From CAZYFH01 sp964646815 (lineage in GTDB: Bacteria; Acidobacteriota; Vicinamibacteria; Vicinamibacterales; UBA8438): 64,000 nt of DNA. The notes under the pieces are model-generated. The model was not told where the DNA came from. It saw only the letters and a list, made by a program, of their open reading frames with translations, and made no database searches. The stretch is taken from assembly GCA_964646815.1 (NCBI GenBank), contig CAZYFH010000014.1, positions 14,686-78,685 of the forward strand, read 5' to 3'. Each line of letters opens with the position of its first letter. Within the stretch, counting starts at the first letter, position 1. A program made the position numbers and the translations under genes. This document shows positions 42,279 through 53,893 of the stretch, piece by piece.

Positions 42279-43654
42279 GTCCCTACTCCTCCATCGGCCG
42301 CGGACTCGCGGCGTTGCACCCTGAGTGTCATGCCGTCGACCCCGACGACGCGCACCCGGTCCCCTTCGGCCAGCTCATCTTTGGTAGTCGCCGACCAGAT
42401 CTCGCCGTGCGTCGACACCCGGCCGGCACCGCCCATCGGAATCGGACCGAGCGCCAGCCCGACCGCGTCGAGCATTCCGGAGACGCCGGTGACGGGCTGT
42501 GTGCGCTGCGCTCGAATCACCAGGCGGGTCAGAAACCCGACGATGGCGGCCAGCGCGAGCATGCTCCACAGGATGAACGGGATGCCGAGCTGGAGCTCCG
42601 GGGCCGGCGAATCAATCAGCATCAGCGCACCGAACACCATACTGACGATGCCGCCGGTCGCGAGGAGGCCATACGTGGGAGTCAGCATCTCGACCACGAG
42701 CAGCGCGAGTCCGAACAAAATCAAGAGCAGTCCCACGTAGTTGATGGGGAGGATCTGAAACGCGAAGAACGCCAGCAGGAGACAGAGGCCACCCACGATC
42801 CCGGGCACGGTCGCCCCGGGGTTCCACAGCTCGATCGTCAGGCCGAGCGTCCCCAGGCTGAAGAGCAGCACCGCCACCTGGGGATGCGCGACCGCGCTCA
42901 GCAACTGCTGCCGCCAAGTCATCGTCACGCGCTCGACGCGCGCGTCGGCCGTGCGGAGGACCTGGGTGCTTCCATCCCATCGCCTGATCTTTCGCTCGTG
43001 CAGCTGGTCGAGGAGATCGTCGAGATCCGACGCGATCAGGTCGATGAGCGGGGGCTCGGCGGCGAGCGCTTCCTCCTCGGTAAACGACCGACTCTCGGTG
43101 ACGGCCTTTTCCGCGAGCTCGACGCTGCGCCGACGGCGGTTCGCCAGCGAGCGCGCGTAGGCCGCGACGTCAGAAGCCGCCTTCTCGGCCATCGTGTCGT
43201 CCATCGCGGCGCCGGTGCCTGAGACCGGATGCGCCGCCCCGATGTGGGTGCCGGGCGCCATTGCCGCGATGTCGGCGGCAATCGTGATCAGGAACCCGGC
43301 GGAGGCAGCGCGGGTCCCGCTCGGGCCGACGTAGATCACGACGGGGGTCTCGGACTCGATGATCCGGGAGTTGATCGTGCGGGTCGAATCGACCAGACCG
43401 CCCGGCGTGCGGAGCGTCAACACGACAAGATCCGCGTCGTCGGCATCCGCACGGTCGAGGGTCTGCACGATGTACTCGGCCGAGACGGGATGGATGAGCG
43501 CCTCGACTTCGGCGGCGTAGACGAGGGGGCGCGAGCCGGCAGCGGCCGGGTCACCCTGGCGGGCGCCGACAAGCGCCGACGCGAAAAGCGGCAGCGCGAG
43601 CCAACCCACCGCTATACGAAAGCCGACGCGCCGACGGGCACGAAACGCAGACAT
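42275..43654 (-). CDS. NfeD-type membrane-bound ClpP-class serine protease
   Basis: From the ATG at 43654, with a GGAG site seven bases upstream, the protein has 459 aa. A signal-like N-terminal helix is followed by a ClpP/crotonase-like protease domain: VVLTLRTPGGLVDSTR, VVIYVGPSGTRAASAGFLI with the nucleophile Ser, and TMAEKAASDVAAYARSLANR with the general-base Lys. Then come five or more membrane helices and a C-terminal OB-fold NfeD domain (GRVSTHGEIWSATTKDEL). A frame continuing 94 codons upstream is not protease-like. First gene of a five-gene operon to prfB. Confidence 0.92.
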   Translation of the reverse strand: MSAFRARRRVGFRIAVGWLALPLFASALVGARQGDPAAAGSRPLVYAAEVEALIHPVSAEYIVQTLDRADADDADLVVLTLRTPGGLVDSTRTINSRIIESETPVVIYVGPSGTRAASAGFLITIAADIAAMAPGTHIGAAHPVSGTGAAMDDTMAEKAASDVAAYARSLANRRRRSVELAEKAVTESRSFTEEEALAAEPPLIDLIASDLDDLLDQLHERKIRRWDGSTQVLRTADARVERVTMTWRQQLLSAVAHPQVAVLLFSLGTLGLTIELWNPGATVPGIVGGLCLLLAFFAFQILPINYVGLLLILFGLALLVVEMLTPTYGLLATGGIVSMVFGALMLIDSPAPELQLGIPFILWSMLALAAIVGFLTRLVIRAQRTQPVTGVSGMLDAVGLALGPIPMGGAGRVSTHGEIWSATTKDELAEGDRVRVVGVDGMTLRVQRRESAADGGVGT

Positions 43655-43975
43655 CTGGAACTCCACTCGTACCGTAACGGAGCGCCTGAACCGTGTCAAC
43701 GCATACGTCGATCGGGAGCGAGCCTCGTCGACGCCAGCGGGCGCGCCTCGGCGGTCCCACCGCGAATCGTCAGGATGCGAGCGGGAACCGTCGGTCACCC
43801 AGCATCGCCGAATCTCCACCACCTCGGGCAGCTCGAAGCGTTCGAAGAACCGCGCGGTCGCCCCGCGTGAAACGCGCACAGGGAGCCGGGTCGGCAAGCA
43901 CTCGGCCACCGCCTGATGCAGGCAGGGCGCCCGCATTCTCCGCAGGCAGGCTCTCTGCTAGGGTTACGCGTACGG
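43655..43975. other. Divergent region between nfeD-type gene and mobA
   Basis: About 320 bases. The nfeD frame stays open through most of it and other frames cross it, but none shows a ribosome site, a recognisable domain or a plausible composition. It should contain the promoters of the nfeD operon and of mobA-argS; I cannot identify them with confidence. Confidence 0.4.
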
Positions 43976-44590
43976 ATGTCAACCGCGGCCATCCTCGCAG
44001 GCGGGCAGGCACGTCGGTTCGGCGGGCGCCCCAAGGCGCTGCTTCCTCTCGGTGACCAGCGCGTCATCGATCGCCTCCTGACCGTCCTGCGGTCAGTCAC
44101 TGAGGAGGTCGTCATCGTTGCCCCTGCGGGTCACCGCCTCGACGACCTAGGGGTGCCGATCCAGGAGGACTTGCGACCCGGAGCCGGTCCACTGGGCGGA
44201 ATCTATACCGCGCTGGTTGCGTCCCGGTCGCCACAAACGCTCGTCGTCGCCGCCGACATGCCGTTTCTCAGTGTGCGGTTCCTTGAGCATGTACTGCACA
44301 CCGGACGCGACGTCGACATCGCCGTACCTCGCACCCGGGACGGCCGCCAGCCGCTCTGCGCGTCGTATGGCCAGCGGTGTGTCGTGCTCATCGAACGCCG
44401 TCTCGACGCGCGTGCGCTCAAGGTCACTGACGCGTTCGCAGGCGCCCGCACGATCGAGATCGGACCGGAGGCGATCGCACCATTCGACCCGGAAGGCACA
44501 CTCTGCTTCAACATCAACAGGCCAGCCGACTACGCCCGGGCGCTCGCCGTGGCCGCGGCCGGCACGGCGCCGCTCTGTTCGGTCGTATGA
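43976..44590 (+). CDS. mobA: Molybdenum cofactor guanylyltransferase MobA
   Basis: Attaches GMP to molybdopterin. The 204-aa nucleotidyltransferase has the signature LAGGQARRFGGRPKALLPLG, the GPLGGIYTAL segment and the metal-binding Asp motif TLVVAADMPFLSVRFLEHVL. It ends FNINRPADYARAL, equivalent to the NxNTPEDL tail of the family. The ATG at 43976 is chosen because the upstream frame adds 20 residues outside the domain. It precedes argS by 42 nt. Other molybdopterin genes are not in the window, and a nicotine-type (MocA) specificity cannot be excluded. Confidence 0.85.
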   Translation: MSTAAILAGGQARRFGGRPKALLPLGDQRVIDRLLTVLRSVTEEVVIVAPAGHRLDDLGVPIQEDLRPGAGPLGGIYTALVASRSPQTLVVAADMPFLSVRFLEHVLHTGRDVDIAVPRTRDGRQPLCASYGQRCVVLIERRLDARALKVTDAFAGARTIEIGPEAIAPFDPEGTLCFNINRPADYARALAVAAAGTAPLCSVV

Positions 44591-44632
44591 TGATGGTGGA
44601 CAGCCGCGCGGAAGCGCGTCGGAGTCACCGGC

Positions 44633-46663
44633 ATGATTCTGCCCATTCACGCAGCACTCAAGGACCGTCTCCACACGGTGCTTACGGAGCTGTACGGCCT
44701 CGACACCGACGCCGTGCCCGAGATCGCGGTGCAGTATCCGCCCGACAGATCACTGGGAGATCTAGGCATCCCGGTCGCGTTCGAGCTCGCGCGCACGCTG
44801 CGCAGGGCACCGAGGACCATCGCGGCTGAGGTCGTCGCCGCGCTCGGCCGCATCGATGGGATAGCCCGCGCGGAAGCCGCGCCGAACGGTTACGTCAACG
44901 TGTTCCTCGACCGGGCCATGTTCGTCAGGAAGACGTGCACGACACCAGCAGCGGCGGCCACGGCACCGGCGACCAAGACCATCGTCGAGCACACCGCGAT
45001 CAACCCGAACAAGGCCGCCCACATCGGCCACCTGCGAAACTCGGCGCTCGGTGACACGCTGGCCCGGGTACTGCGCTTTCTGGGCACGCCCGTTGAAGTC
45101 CAGAACTACATTGACGATACCGGCGTCCAGGTAGCCGATGTCGTCGTCGGATTCGAGCAACTCGAGCACGCGTCGCTCGACGACGTGGCCGCGCTCACCG
45201 CTCAGCCGCGGTTCGACTCCTACTGCTGGGATCTGTACGCGCGCGTGACCGAATGGTACGCCGGCGACGACGACCGCCTCGTCCACCGCGCCCGCGCGCT
45301 GCGCGATCTGGAGACTGGCATCACCCCGACGGCTGCGATCGGCCGGGCTGTTGCGGCCAAGATCGTCCAGTGTCACCTCGCCACGATGGATCGACTGAAC
45401 GTCGAATACGACCTATTGAGCTGGGAAGGCGATATCCTGCGCCTCGAATTCTGGGCGCGCGCGTTCGCCGTGCTGCAACGAGCCGATGCCATCTTTCTAC
45501 AGACGGAGGGTCCACAGGCCGGCTGCTGGGTCATGCCGCTCGCGGATCTTCGCCGGCAGGACGAGGACGTGGATGTGAACGCCGGGGCCGACAGCGCAAC
45601 CGAGGAGGGACCCTACACCCGCGCCAAGATTATCGTCCGCTCTAACGGGACGGTGACCTACGTCGGCAAGGACATCGCCTATCAGTTCTGGAAGTTCGGG
45701 CTGCTCGACCGGGACTTCCGCTATCGTCATCATAGTGACCAGCGCTCGGGCCAGCCCCTGTGGTCGACGACAGCTGAATCAGACACGCGAACAGACGCGC
45801 TCGTCCCACCCGCCTTCGGGGACGCGGCGGCTGTCTACAACGTCATCGATACGCGGCAGTCGTATCTGCAAGCGCTGCTCAAACAAGCGTTGACCGCGAT
45901 CGACCGTCGGGCGCAGGCGGATCGCTCGGTGCATGTCTCCTACGAGATGGTGGCGCTCTCTCATGGCACGGCACGCGCGCTCGGCTACGACGCCGACCCC
46001 GAGGAGCGGCGCCCCTTCGTCGAGGTGTCGGGACGCAAGGGTCTGGGTGTCAAGGCCAATGACCTGCTGGACCGGGTGACGGCGGCAGCGCGGCGCGAGG
46101 TCCTCAAGCGCCACGTCGATCTGGCCGCGAACGAGACGGAAGCCGAGCGCATCGCCTCCATCATCGCCGTGGCCGCCATCCGCTACTTCATGATCAAGTA
46201 CTCACGCGGAAAGCTCATCGTCTTCGATATCGACGAGGCGCTGAGCTTCGAAGGCGAGAGTGGTCCGTATGTGCAGTACGCGGCAGTGCGCGCGGAGAAG
46301 ATCCTCCAGAAGCTGCGCCGGCGCCATGGCACCGATGACACAGCGCTGGTGGACGCGCTCGCGACACTGCCGGACGAGCCGCTCGACGACCCCGACGGGA
46401 CCGATCTGTGGGGTCTCTTCCTGGAAGCCGCCCGGCTCGACGAAATCGCTGCGCAGTCGGTCCGCGCGCTCGAGTTGTCCGTTCTGGCCAAGTACACGTT
46501 CGGGCTTGCGCAGACATTCAACACCTTCTATCACCGCTGCCCAGTCATCGCCGAGGAGCGCCGCGACGTGAGGCTCTGGCGCGCGGCGGCGGTCACCTAC
46601 GTGCGTCTTCAGTTGGGGCGAGCCCTGGATCTGATGGGGTGCGAGGTGCCGCCGCGAATGTAG
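44633..46663 (+). CDS. argS: Arginyl-tRNA synthetase
   Basis: Class I synthetase of 676 aa, longer than the usual 550-600. The N-terminal Add1 domain (about 1-105) contains SLGDLGIPVAFELAR. The catalytic domain has INPNKAAHIGHLRNSALGD with the HIGH motif, and EVSGRKGLGVKANDLLDRV in the KMSKS position. The C-terminal DALR anticodon domain contains YVQYAAVRAEKILQKL and LAQTFNTFYHRCPVI. An extra stretch near residues 365-395 (SDQRSGQPLWSTTAESDTRT) and the replacement of the common WGADH motif by YNVIDTRQSYLQALL accounts for much of the added length and marks a divergent ArgS clade. Confidence 0.93.
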   Translation: MILPIHAALKDRLHTVLTELYGLDTDAVPEIAVQYPPDRSLGDLGIPVAFELARTLRRAPRTIAAEVVAALGRIDGIARAEAAPNGYVNVFLDRAMFVRKTCTTPAAAATAPATKTIVEHTAINPNKAAHIGHLRNSALGDTLARVLRFLGTPVEVQNYIDDTGVQVADVVVGFEQLEHASLDDVAALTAQPRFDSYCWDLYARVTEWYAGDDDRLVHRARALRDLETGITPTAAIGRAVAAKIVQCHLATMDRLNVEYDLLSWEGDILRLEFWARAFAVLQRADAIFLQTEGPQAGCWVMPLADLRRQDEDVDVNAGADSATEEGPYTRAKIIVRSNGTVTYVGKDIAYQFWKFGLLDRDFRYRHHSDQRSGQPLWSTTAESDTRTDALVPPAFGDAAAVYNVIDTRQSYLQALLKQALTAIDRRAQADRSVHVSYEMVALSHGTARALGYDADPEERRPFVEVSGRKGLGVKANDLLDRVTAAARREVLKRHVDLAANETEAERIASIIAVAAIRYFMIKYSRGKLIVFDIDEALSFEGESGPYVQYAAVRAEKILQKLRRRHGTDDTALVDALATLPDEPLDDPDGTDLWGLFLEAARLDEIAAQSVRALELSVLAKYTFGLAQTFNTFYHRCPVIAEERRDVRLWRAAAVTYVRLQLGRALDLMGCEVPPRM

Positions 46664-46754
46664 CGGTGGTCGACCACTCTAACGGTCAAGCGGTAGGCTG
46701 TCGCCGATCGGAACGCGCGCCGGTGACCACTACCGATTCACCCTATACAGTCCA

Positions 46755-47462
46755 CTAGTCGTAGGTGAGACGCGGCAGCTCGATGTAGTCGGTCAAGAGC
46801 CGATCGAGGCTGGCGTCCAGCGCCCGTCGAAACACATCCGGCGCCATCCGGTTCCGAAACGGCTCGAGGTCAAGGGCGGCGGATTCGCGCAACCGACCGC
46901 GCAGGGTTTCGTCGGCACTTGCGTGCGCTGCAGCGTGCAAGAGCCGTTCGAGCTCCTCCAGCCGGCCAATGATTCGTAGCCGTGCGTCGCCACGGGCGGT
47001 CCTGGCCGCCGCGCGCGTCTCGTCCAGCTCCGCCACGACGTCTGCCACCCGCTGGTCCAGCGCCGTGGGTCTGGTGGCGCCCCGCCACGCCCGCAACCGC
47101 GAGGCGACCTGATCGACATGGGCCGACAACGAGCGTCGCCGCGACGCGCGCTGGCCGTCGGCGGCCTCGGGTGCCGCGCGCGTACCGGCAGTGCCCACAC
47201 CGATCGCGCGCTTCCACTCGTCGAACAGATCCTGGACATCGGCCTCGCAGTACTCGATCCGGAGCGGCCGTCGCTTCGGCCCCGTGGCGTAGTACCGTGC
47301 CTCGGCCAGATCCACCGCACGCATCACTACACTCAGCGGTATCGCCGCGCTCGCCCAGCCGCTCACGAGCTCGAACGCCGGTCCGACGATGCGGATGAGG
47401 TGCCCGTCGTTCTTGCGGCAGAGATACGACTCGACGTCACGGCAGTAGGCTCCGGGATCCAT
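46755..47462 (-). CDS. Hypothetical protein, 235 aa
   Basis: No family recognised. The sequence is soluble and largely helical: an N-terminal part, DPGAYCRDVESYLCRKND and VDLAEARYYATGPKRRPLRI, an Ala/Arg-rich middle (about residues 95-135), then a helical C-terminal half with RIIGRLEELERLLHAAAHAS and FRRALDASLDRLLTDYIELP. There is no signal peptide or membrane segment. It follows coaX by 24 nt and is convergent with argS. The good codon structure and operon position argue that it is real. Confidence 0.7.
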   Translation of the reverse strand: MDPGAYCRDVESYLCRKNDGHLIRIVGPAFELVSGWASAAIPLSVVMRAVDLAEARYYATGPKRRPLRIEYCEADVQDLFDEWKRAIGVGTAGTRAAPEAADGQRASRRRSLSAHVDQVASRLRAWRGATRPTALDQRVADVVAELDETRAAARTARGDARLRIIGRLEELERLLHAAAHASADETLRGRLRESAALDLEPFRNRMAPDVFRRALDASLDRLLTDYIELPRLTYD

Positions 47463-47486
47463 CTCGGGTACGTCTTCGCGATCGCG

Positions 47487-48275
47487 CTAGCCCATCTGCG
47501 TGTTCCGCTCCCACACGAAGCGAAGACCGGCAAGTGTCAGATCCGGTTGCACCTCGTCGATCGCGTCGGTTTCGTCAGCGATCACGCGGGCCAGTCCACC
47601 TGTAGCGATGCAGATGGTGGTGGAACCGTCGCCGGACAGCTCGGCGCGCATGCGCGACACGATACCCTCGACCATCGCGACGTAGCCAAAGAAGAGACCG
47701 GACTGTATCGACCCCACGGTCGTCCGGCCGATCAGCTCTTCCGGCTTTCGCACGTCGACCCGCGGCAGCCGCGCGGCGCGCTGAAAGAGCGCGTCGGCCG
47801 ATATCTCCACGCCGGGACAGATCACTCCGCCCCGGTAAGCGCCGCCCGCCGAGATCGCATCGAACGTGGTCGCGGTGCCGAAATCGACGACGACGACCGA
47901 CCGCCGCGGTGCGCCATACAGCCGCAATGCCGCAACGGCGTTCACCAAACGGTCGGCGCCGACGTCGTCTGGCGTTTCGTATTCGATCGCCAGACCGGCG
48001 TTGCCGGCATCCACACTCAGGATCGAGCGATCGAGCCCCCGGGCGACCATCTCGGAGACCGTCCGGGTGAGAGTAGGGACCACCGACGCCATCACGACGC
48101 CGTCAATTCCTGAGACGTCGATCTCTCCCTCGGCGAACAACCGGTTCACGAGCACCCACAGCTCGTCCGCGGTGCGATCGCGGAGCGTCGCGAGCCGCCA
48201 GCTGACGGCAAGGTCATCACCCTCGAAGATCCCGAACACGATGTTGGTGTTGCCGATGTCGATGGCTAACAGCAC
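47487..48275 (-). CDS. coaX: Type III pantothenate kinase
   Basis: First step of coenzyme A synthesis. The GTG at 48275 (VLLAIDIGNTNIVFGIF) gives 262 aa and has aaggtg ten bases upstream; a longer frame starts within repeat-like spacer sequence. The ASKHA phosphate motif DIGNTN, the DDVGADRLVNAVAAL region, VVVDFGTATTFDAISAGGAY and GGVICPGVEISADALFQR are diagnostic of CoaX. In the valS-nadC-birA-coaX cluster it makes one of three cofactor-related enzymes. Confidence 0.94.
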   Translation of the reverse strand: MLLAIDIGNTNIVFGIFEGDDLAVSWRLATLRDRTADELWVLVNRLFAEGEIDVSGIDGVVMASVVPTLTRTVSEMVARGLDRSILSVDAGNAGLAIEYETPDDVGADRLVNAVAALRLYGAPRRSVVVVDFGTATTFDAISAGGAYRGGVICPGVEISADALFQRAARLPRVDVRKPEELIGRTTVGSIQSGLFFGYVAMVEGIVSRMRAELSGDGSTTICIATGGLARVIADETDAIDEVQPDLTLAGLRFVWERNTQMG

Positions 48276-48390
48276 CGAATTGCACCTTGGCTTCGGGCTC
48301 AAAGGACCTGGGTGTCCCGATCTCGTGCCACCTGCGCCACAAGCCTTAAGTCCTGAGCCCCAGGCGCCGAGCCGGGCGGGCGCGTCGTTT
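48276..48390. repeat. coaX-birA spacer with CTTAAGTCCTGAGCC repeats
   Basis: About 115 bases between the birA stop and the coaX start. The plus strand contains agccttaagtcctgagcccc near 48343-48362, the same loose heptamer style as the lolC-lolD spacer. No reading frame or hairpin with a T-run is seen. Confidence 0.45.
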
Positions 48391-49233
48391 CTACCAAAGT
48401 CCGTCCTCCCACGTCACCTCGCCACCGACGATACGCTCGGTCCGCCCACTACAGTCCACCGTCAGTGCGCCGTCCTGATCAATGCCTGCCGTCACACCGG
48501 TGTACCGCGTGCCGTGTCCGTTCCAGGCAACCCGGACTCCCTGGCTGCTCGGAGACCACGCACGCCACTGCGCAAGAAGGTCGGCCGACCCGTGCGCGGC
48601 CAGCATCCGCCGCCACCGCTCGACGCCCGACAACACGTCTGCGAGAAGGACCGCCGACCCTACAGGCGTTCGAGCCTCCGCACCGAGCGACGTCGCGCGT
48701 CCGACCAGCTCGACGGGATAGTCCGCTCGACCGACGTTGATTCCGATACCCATCACGACACCCTCACCGGCCGCGAGCGGCAAGCGCTCGGCCAGGAGGC
48801 CGGCCACCTTCCGGGACCGCGGGCACGCCGCGCCCGCAGGGTTCTCGTGCACGAGGCGCACGACGAGGTCATTTGGCCACTTGAGCTCAACCGGGACGCC
48901 GCTCCGTTCCCGCACGGCCTCGGCAACCGCGACCCCGGCCATGAGCGTGACCAGCGGCGACTGTGGTCCACGCAGCAGAATCGACACATACAGCCCCGCT
49001 CCGGGCGGTGAATGCCACGAACGCCCGCGGCGCCCTCGACCCGAGGTCTGCGCCCGCGCCAGCACGGTCGTGCGGTCGGCCGCGCCAGACTCGGCCAGCC
49101 CAACAGCCACGTCGTTCGTCGAGGTCACCTCGTCGAAGTACACGAGCCGGACCGCCGTGAGATCCGGCCGCCGGCGCAGAGCAGACGCGACGTCTGGTGG
49201 CGGCGGCAATGCACTCATCGACGGACTCGGCAT
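48391..49233 (-). CDS. birA: Biotin-protein ligase BirA (no repressor domain)
   Basis: Activates biotin and attaches it to carboxyl-carrier proteins. The 280-aa protein has DEVTSTNDVAVGLAE, the biotinyl-adenylate loop SGRGRRGRSWHSPPGAGLY, the VELKWPNDLVV motif and GVVMGIGINVGRADYP, then a C-terminal SH3-like domain (GVTAGIDQDGALTVD). There is no N-terminal helix-turn-helix, so this is a class I enzyme that does not repress biotin genes. The start is 6 nt after nadC; an internal ATG five codons on is an equal alternative. Confidence 0.93.
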   Translation of the reverse strand: MPSPSMSALPPPPDVASALRRRPDLTAVRLVYFDEVTSTNDVAVGLAESGAADRTTVLARAQTSGRGRRGRSWHSPPGAGLYVSILLRGPQSPLVTLMAGVAVAEAVRERSGVPVELKWPNDLVVRLVHENPAGAACPRSRKVAGLLAERLPLAAGEGVVMGIGINVGRADYPVELVGRATSLGAEARTPVGSAVLLADVLSGVERWRRMLAAHGSADLLAQWRAWSPSSQGVRVAWNGHGTRYTGVTAGIDQDGALTVDCSGRTERIVGGEVTWEDGLW

Positions 49234-49239
49234 CCAGCC

Positions 49240-50087
49240 TTACGAGACGATCTCGAAGCTCATGTCAATCGCCGGGGCCGAATGCGTCAGCGCGCCCACC
49301 GAGATGTAGTCTGGACCCAGTGCAGCAATCGTGTCGATGTCGGCCAGCGTGATTCCGCCTGAGACCTCCGTCTGCGCACGCCCGCGGCACCGCTCGACCG
49401 CCGCGCGCCGTTGGTCTGGCGAGAAGTTGTCGAGCAGCACGATGGCGGCCCGGGCGTCGAGCGCCTCGTCCACCTCGTCGAGGGAATGCGCCTCAACTTC
49501 GATCGGCAGGTCGTGATCGGTCGCGCGCAGCTTCTCGACCGCGGTGGCGATCGATCCGGCCACGCGCACGTGGTTGTCCTTGATCAGCAGCCCGTCGTCG
49601 AGCGCCAGACGATGATTGACCGCCCCGCCGGCTCGAACGGCGTACTTCTCCAGCACCCGGAGGGTCGGTGTCGTCTTCCGGGTGTCGAGGATGGTCGTGC
49701 GCGCGCCGGCGGCGTCGACGAACCGGCGTGTCAGTGTCGCGATGCCGGACAGACGTTGCAAGAAGTTCAATGCCGTCCGCTCCGCGGTGAGCAATGCCGA
49801 CGCGAACCCGCTTAGACGCAGGATGGTCTCCCCCGCTTCGCACGTCTCCCCATCCTGATGCGCGTGCGTCACCTGCGCCTTGGGATCGAGCTGCAAAAAC
49901 ACCTCAAGCCCGACATCCATCCCGGCGAGCACGCATCCCCTGTTGGTCTGCACCTCACCCGTTGCGTGTGCGTCAGACAGCACGGCCGCCTCAGTCGTGA
50001 TGTCCCCCCGCCGCAAATCCTCGGCCAGCGCGCGACGCACCACTTCGCGATACAGCCCGGGGTCCAGTGGAGCGAACGGCTCCTCCT

Positions 50088-50091
<4 letters not shown>
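49240..50091 (-). CDS. nadC: Quinolinate phosphoribosyltransferase
   Basis: Converts quinolinate to nicotinate mononucleotide in NAD synthesis. The 283-aa protein has AEDLRRGDITTEA at the N terminus, RTALNFLQRLSGIATLTRR, the active-site motif DTRKTTPTLRVLEKYAVRAG, NHRLALDDGLLIKDNHV, EVEAHSLDEVDEAL and the C-terminal VSGGITLADI plus YISVGALTHSAPAIDMS. The start overlaps the valS stop by 4 nt. nadA and nadB are not in the window. Confidence 0.95.
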
Positions 50092-52754
<2,663 letters not shown>

Positions 52755-52813
52755 CTCCGCCTGATGGTATCAGGAGCCAGTGACGATGGACGGGACCTGC
52801 GGACGCGGGCGGG

Positions 52814-53842
52814 CTACTTGGCGCCGGCCTTGATGCGATCGATCTCGTCACGGACCAGCCGTTCGGCTACCTCCGAGACGATCTCAGCGGTTGTGTCGCG
52901 GACGATGGCGTCTGTCATCCGCGCGACCACGCGTTGCACGACGTCGTCGACCATCGCCTCTGGCGTCGGAGTGGCTGCTGCGTTCACACCACCAGCGGCG
53001 TCGAGGCGCGGCGGGGGCGCCCCTTGCTCGACGGCGAGAAACGTCGCGAAGGCCTGTGCCAGCACGGAACCGGCGGCGTCCTGTGGGGATGCAGACAAGC
53101 TCGCCGGCAGCGCCTGCACCGGCGGCGCAGCCTCCGGTTGCGGACCGGCGCCCGCGGGGGACGGACCGAGAGCGGATTCGTGAGCCGGCGCCTGGGTCTG
53201 CGAAGGCGCGACCGCTGGGACCAGATGCCCGGTCGCCGGCCCCTCGGTGCTGGCGAACGCCTCGTCGAGCTGGTCGAAGTAGTCCGCCAACTCGCCGTCG
53301 TCGACGCGCGACCTCGCGGCGGCGGGCGGCGCCGGCGGGGTCACCGGTACCGCCGGCATCTCGGCCGCGGGTTGCTCCCCTGTGGACGATGCGTGACCGC
53401 CGTCCTCGGGACCAGGGGCCGCCGGCGCGGCCGCGTCTGGCGTTGGCGTCGTAACTGCGGCGCCGGCGAACGGCGCCAGCAGCTCCCGCACCTTGGAGAT
53501 CACCTGCTGTGGCTCGAACGGCTTGACGAGCACGCCGGCGGCGCCAACGGTCTCCGCACGCGCCGAGTCGAGTGGTTCGAACGCGCCGGCGAGCAACACG
53601 ACGGGGATGTGTGCGAGTTTCGCGTCGTTCTTGACGAAGGCAGCGACGTCGTAGCCGTCCTTCTTGGGCATGCTGGTGTCAGCCAGCACGATGTCTGGCG
53701 CATGGGCCTCGATCTGATCGATAGCCTGCGCGCCGTCGCCGACAACCTGGATGTCGACGTCCTCGTCGGCAAACGTAAGCTCGATTACACGCTGAATGGT
53801 AACGCTGTCATCGGCCAGCAACATCTTTGGCCCCATGATCAT
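52814..53842 (-). CDS. Response regulator with long Ala/Pro linker and C-terminal helical tail
   Basis: A 342-aa protein. Residues about 5-125 are a CheY-like receiver: LLADDSVTIQRVIELTFADE (acidic pair), the phospho-acceptor Asp in DIVLADTSMPKKDGYD, the Ala/Ser position in VVLLAGAFEPLD and the conserved Lys in GVLVKPFEPQQV. A 150-residue Ala/Pro/Gly-rich low-complexity linker follows, then a short helical tail, EIVSEVAERLVRDEIDRIKA. This layout occurs in regulators of motility and polarity in delta-proteobacteria and acidobacteria, but no DNA-binding or enzymatic output domain is present. Three closely spaced ATGs (53842, 53836, 53824) make the start uncertain. No kinase is adjacent. Confidence 0.85.
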   Translation of the reverse strand: MIMGPKMLLADDSVTIQRVIELTFADEDVDIQVVGDGAQAIDQIEAHAPDIVLADTSMPKKDGYDVAAFVKNDAKLAHIPVVLLAGAFEPLDSARAETVGAAGVLVKPFEPQQVISKVRELLAPFAGAAVTTPTPDAAAPAAPGPEDGGHASSTGEQPAAEMPAVPVTPPAPPAAARSRVDDGELADYFDQLDEAFASTEGPATGHLVPAVAPSQTQAPAHESALGPSPAGAGPQPEAAPPVQALPASLSASPQDAAGSVLAQAFATFLAVEQGAPPPRLDAAGGVNAAATPTPEAMVDDVVQRVVARMTDAIVRDTTAEIVSEVAERLVRDEIDRIKAGAK

Positions 53843-53893
53843 CGGAGCGTATCTGCACCCGTAACGGCAGTCAAGGCAAGCAACCCGTGCCGA

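Noticed and set aside
43655..43936. 94-codon in-frame extension upstream of the NfeD-type protease, and Cys-containing overlapping frames that briefly suggested an FdhD-like protein
   Set aside because: The ATG at 43654 has a good ribosome site and signal-like start; the upstream part has no recognisable FdhD motif or coding signature.
46666..46677. Perfect 12-bp palindrome GTGGTCGACCAC between convergent argS and the hypothetical gene
   Set aside because: Could be part of a bidirectional terminator but it has no loop or T-run, and short palindromes are common at this GC content.
35725..46760. Identical 15-mer tacagtccactagtc at 35725 and 46746
   Set aside because: One or a few chance matches of this length are expected in 64 kb; flanks are unrelated and the two lie in different settings.
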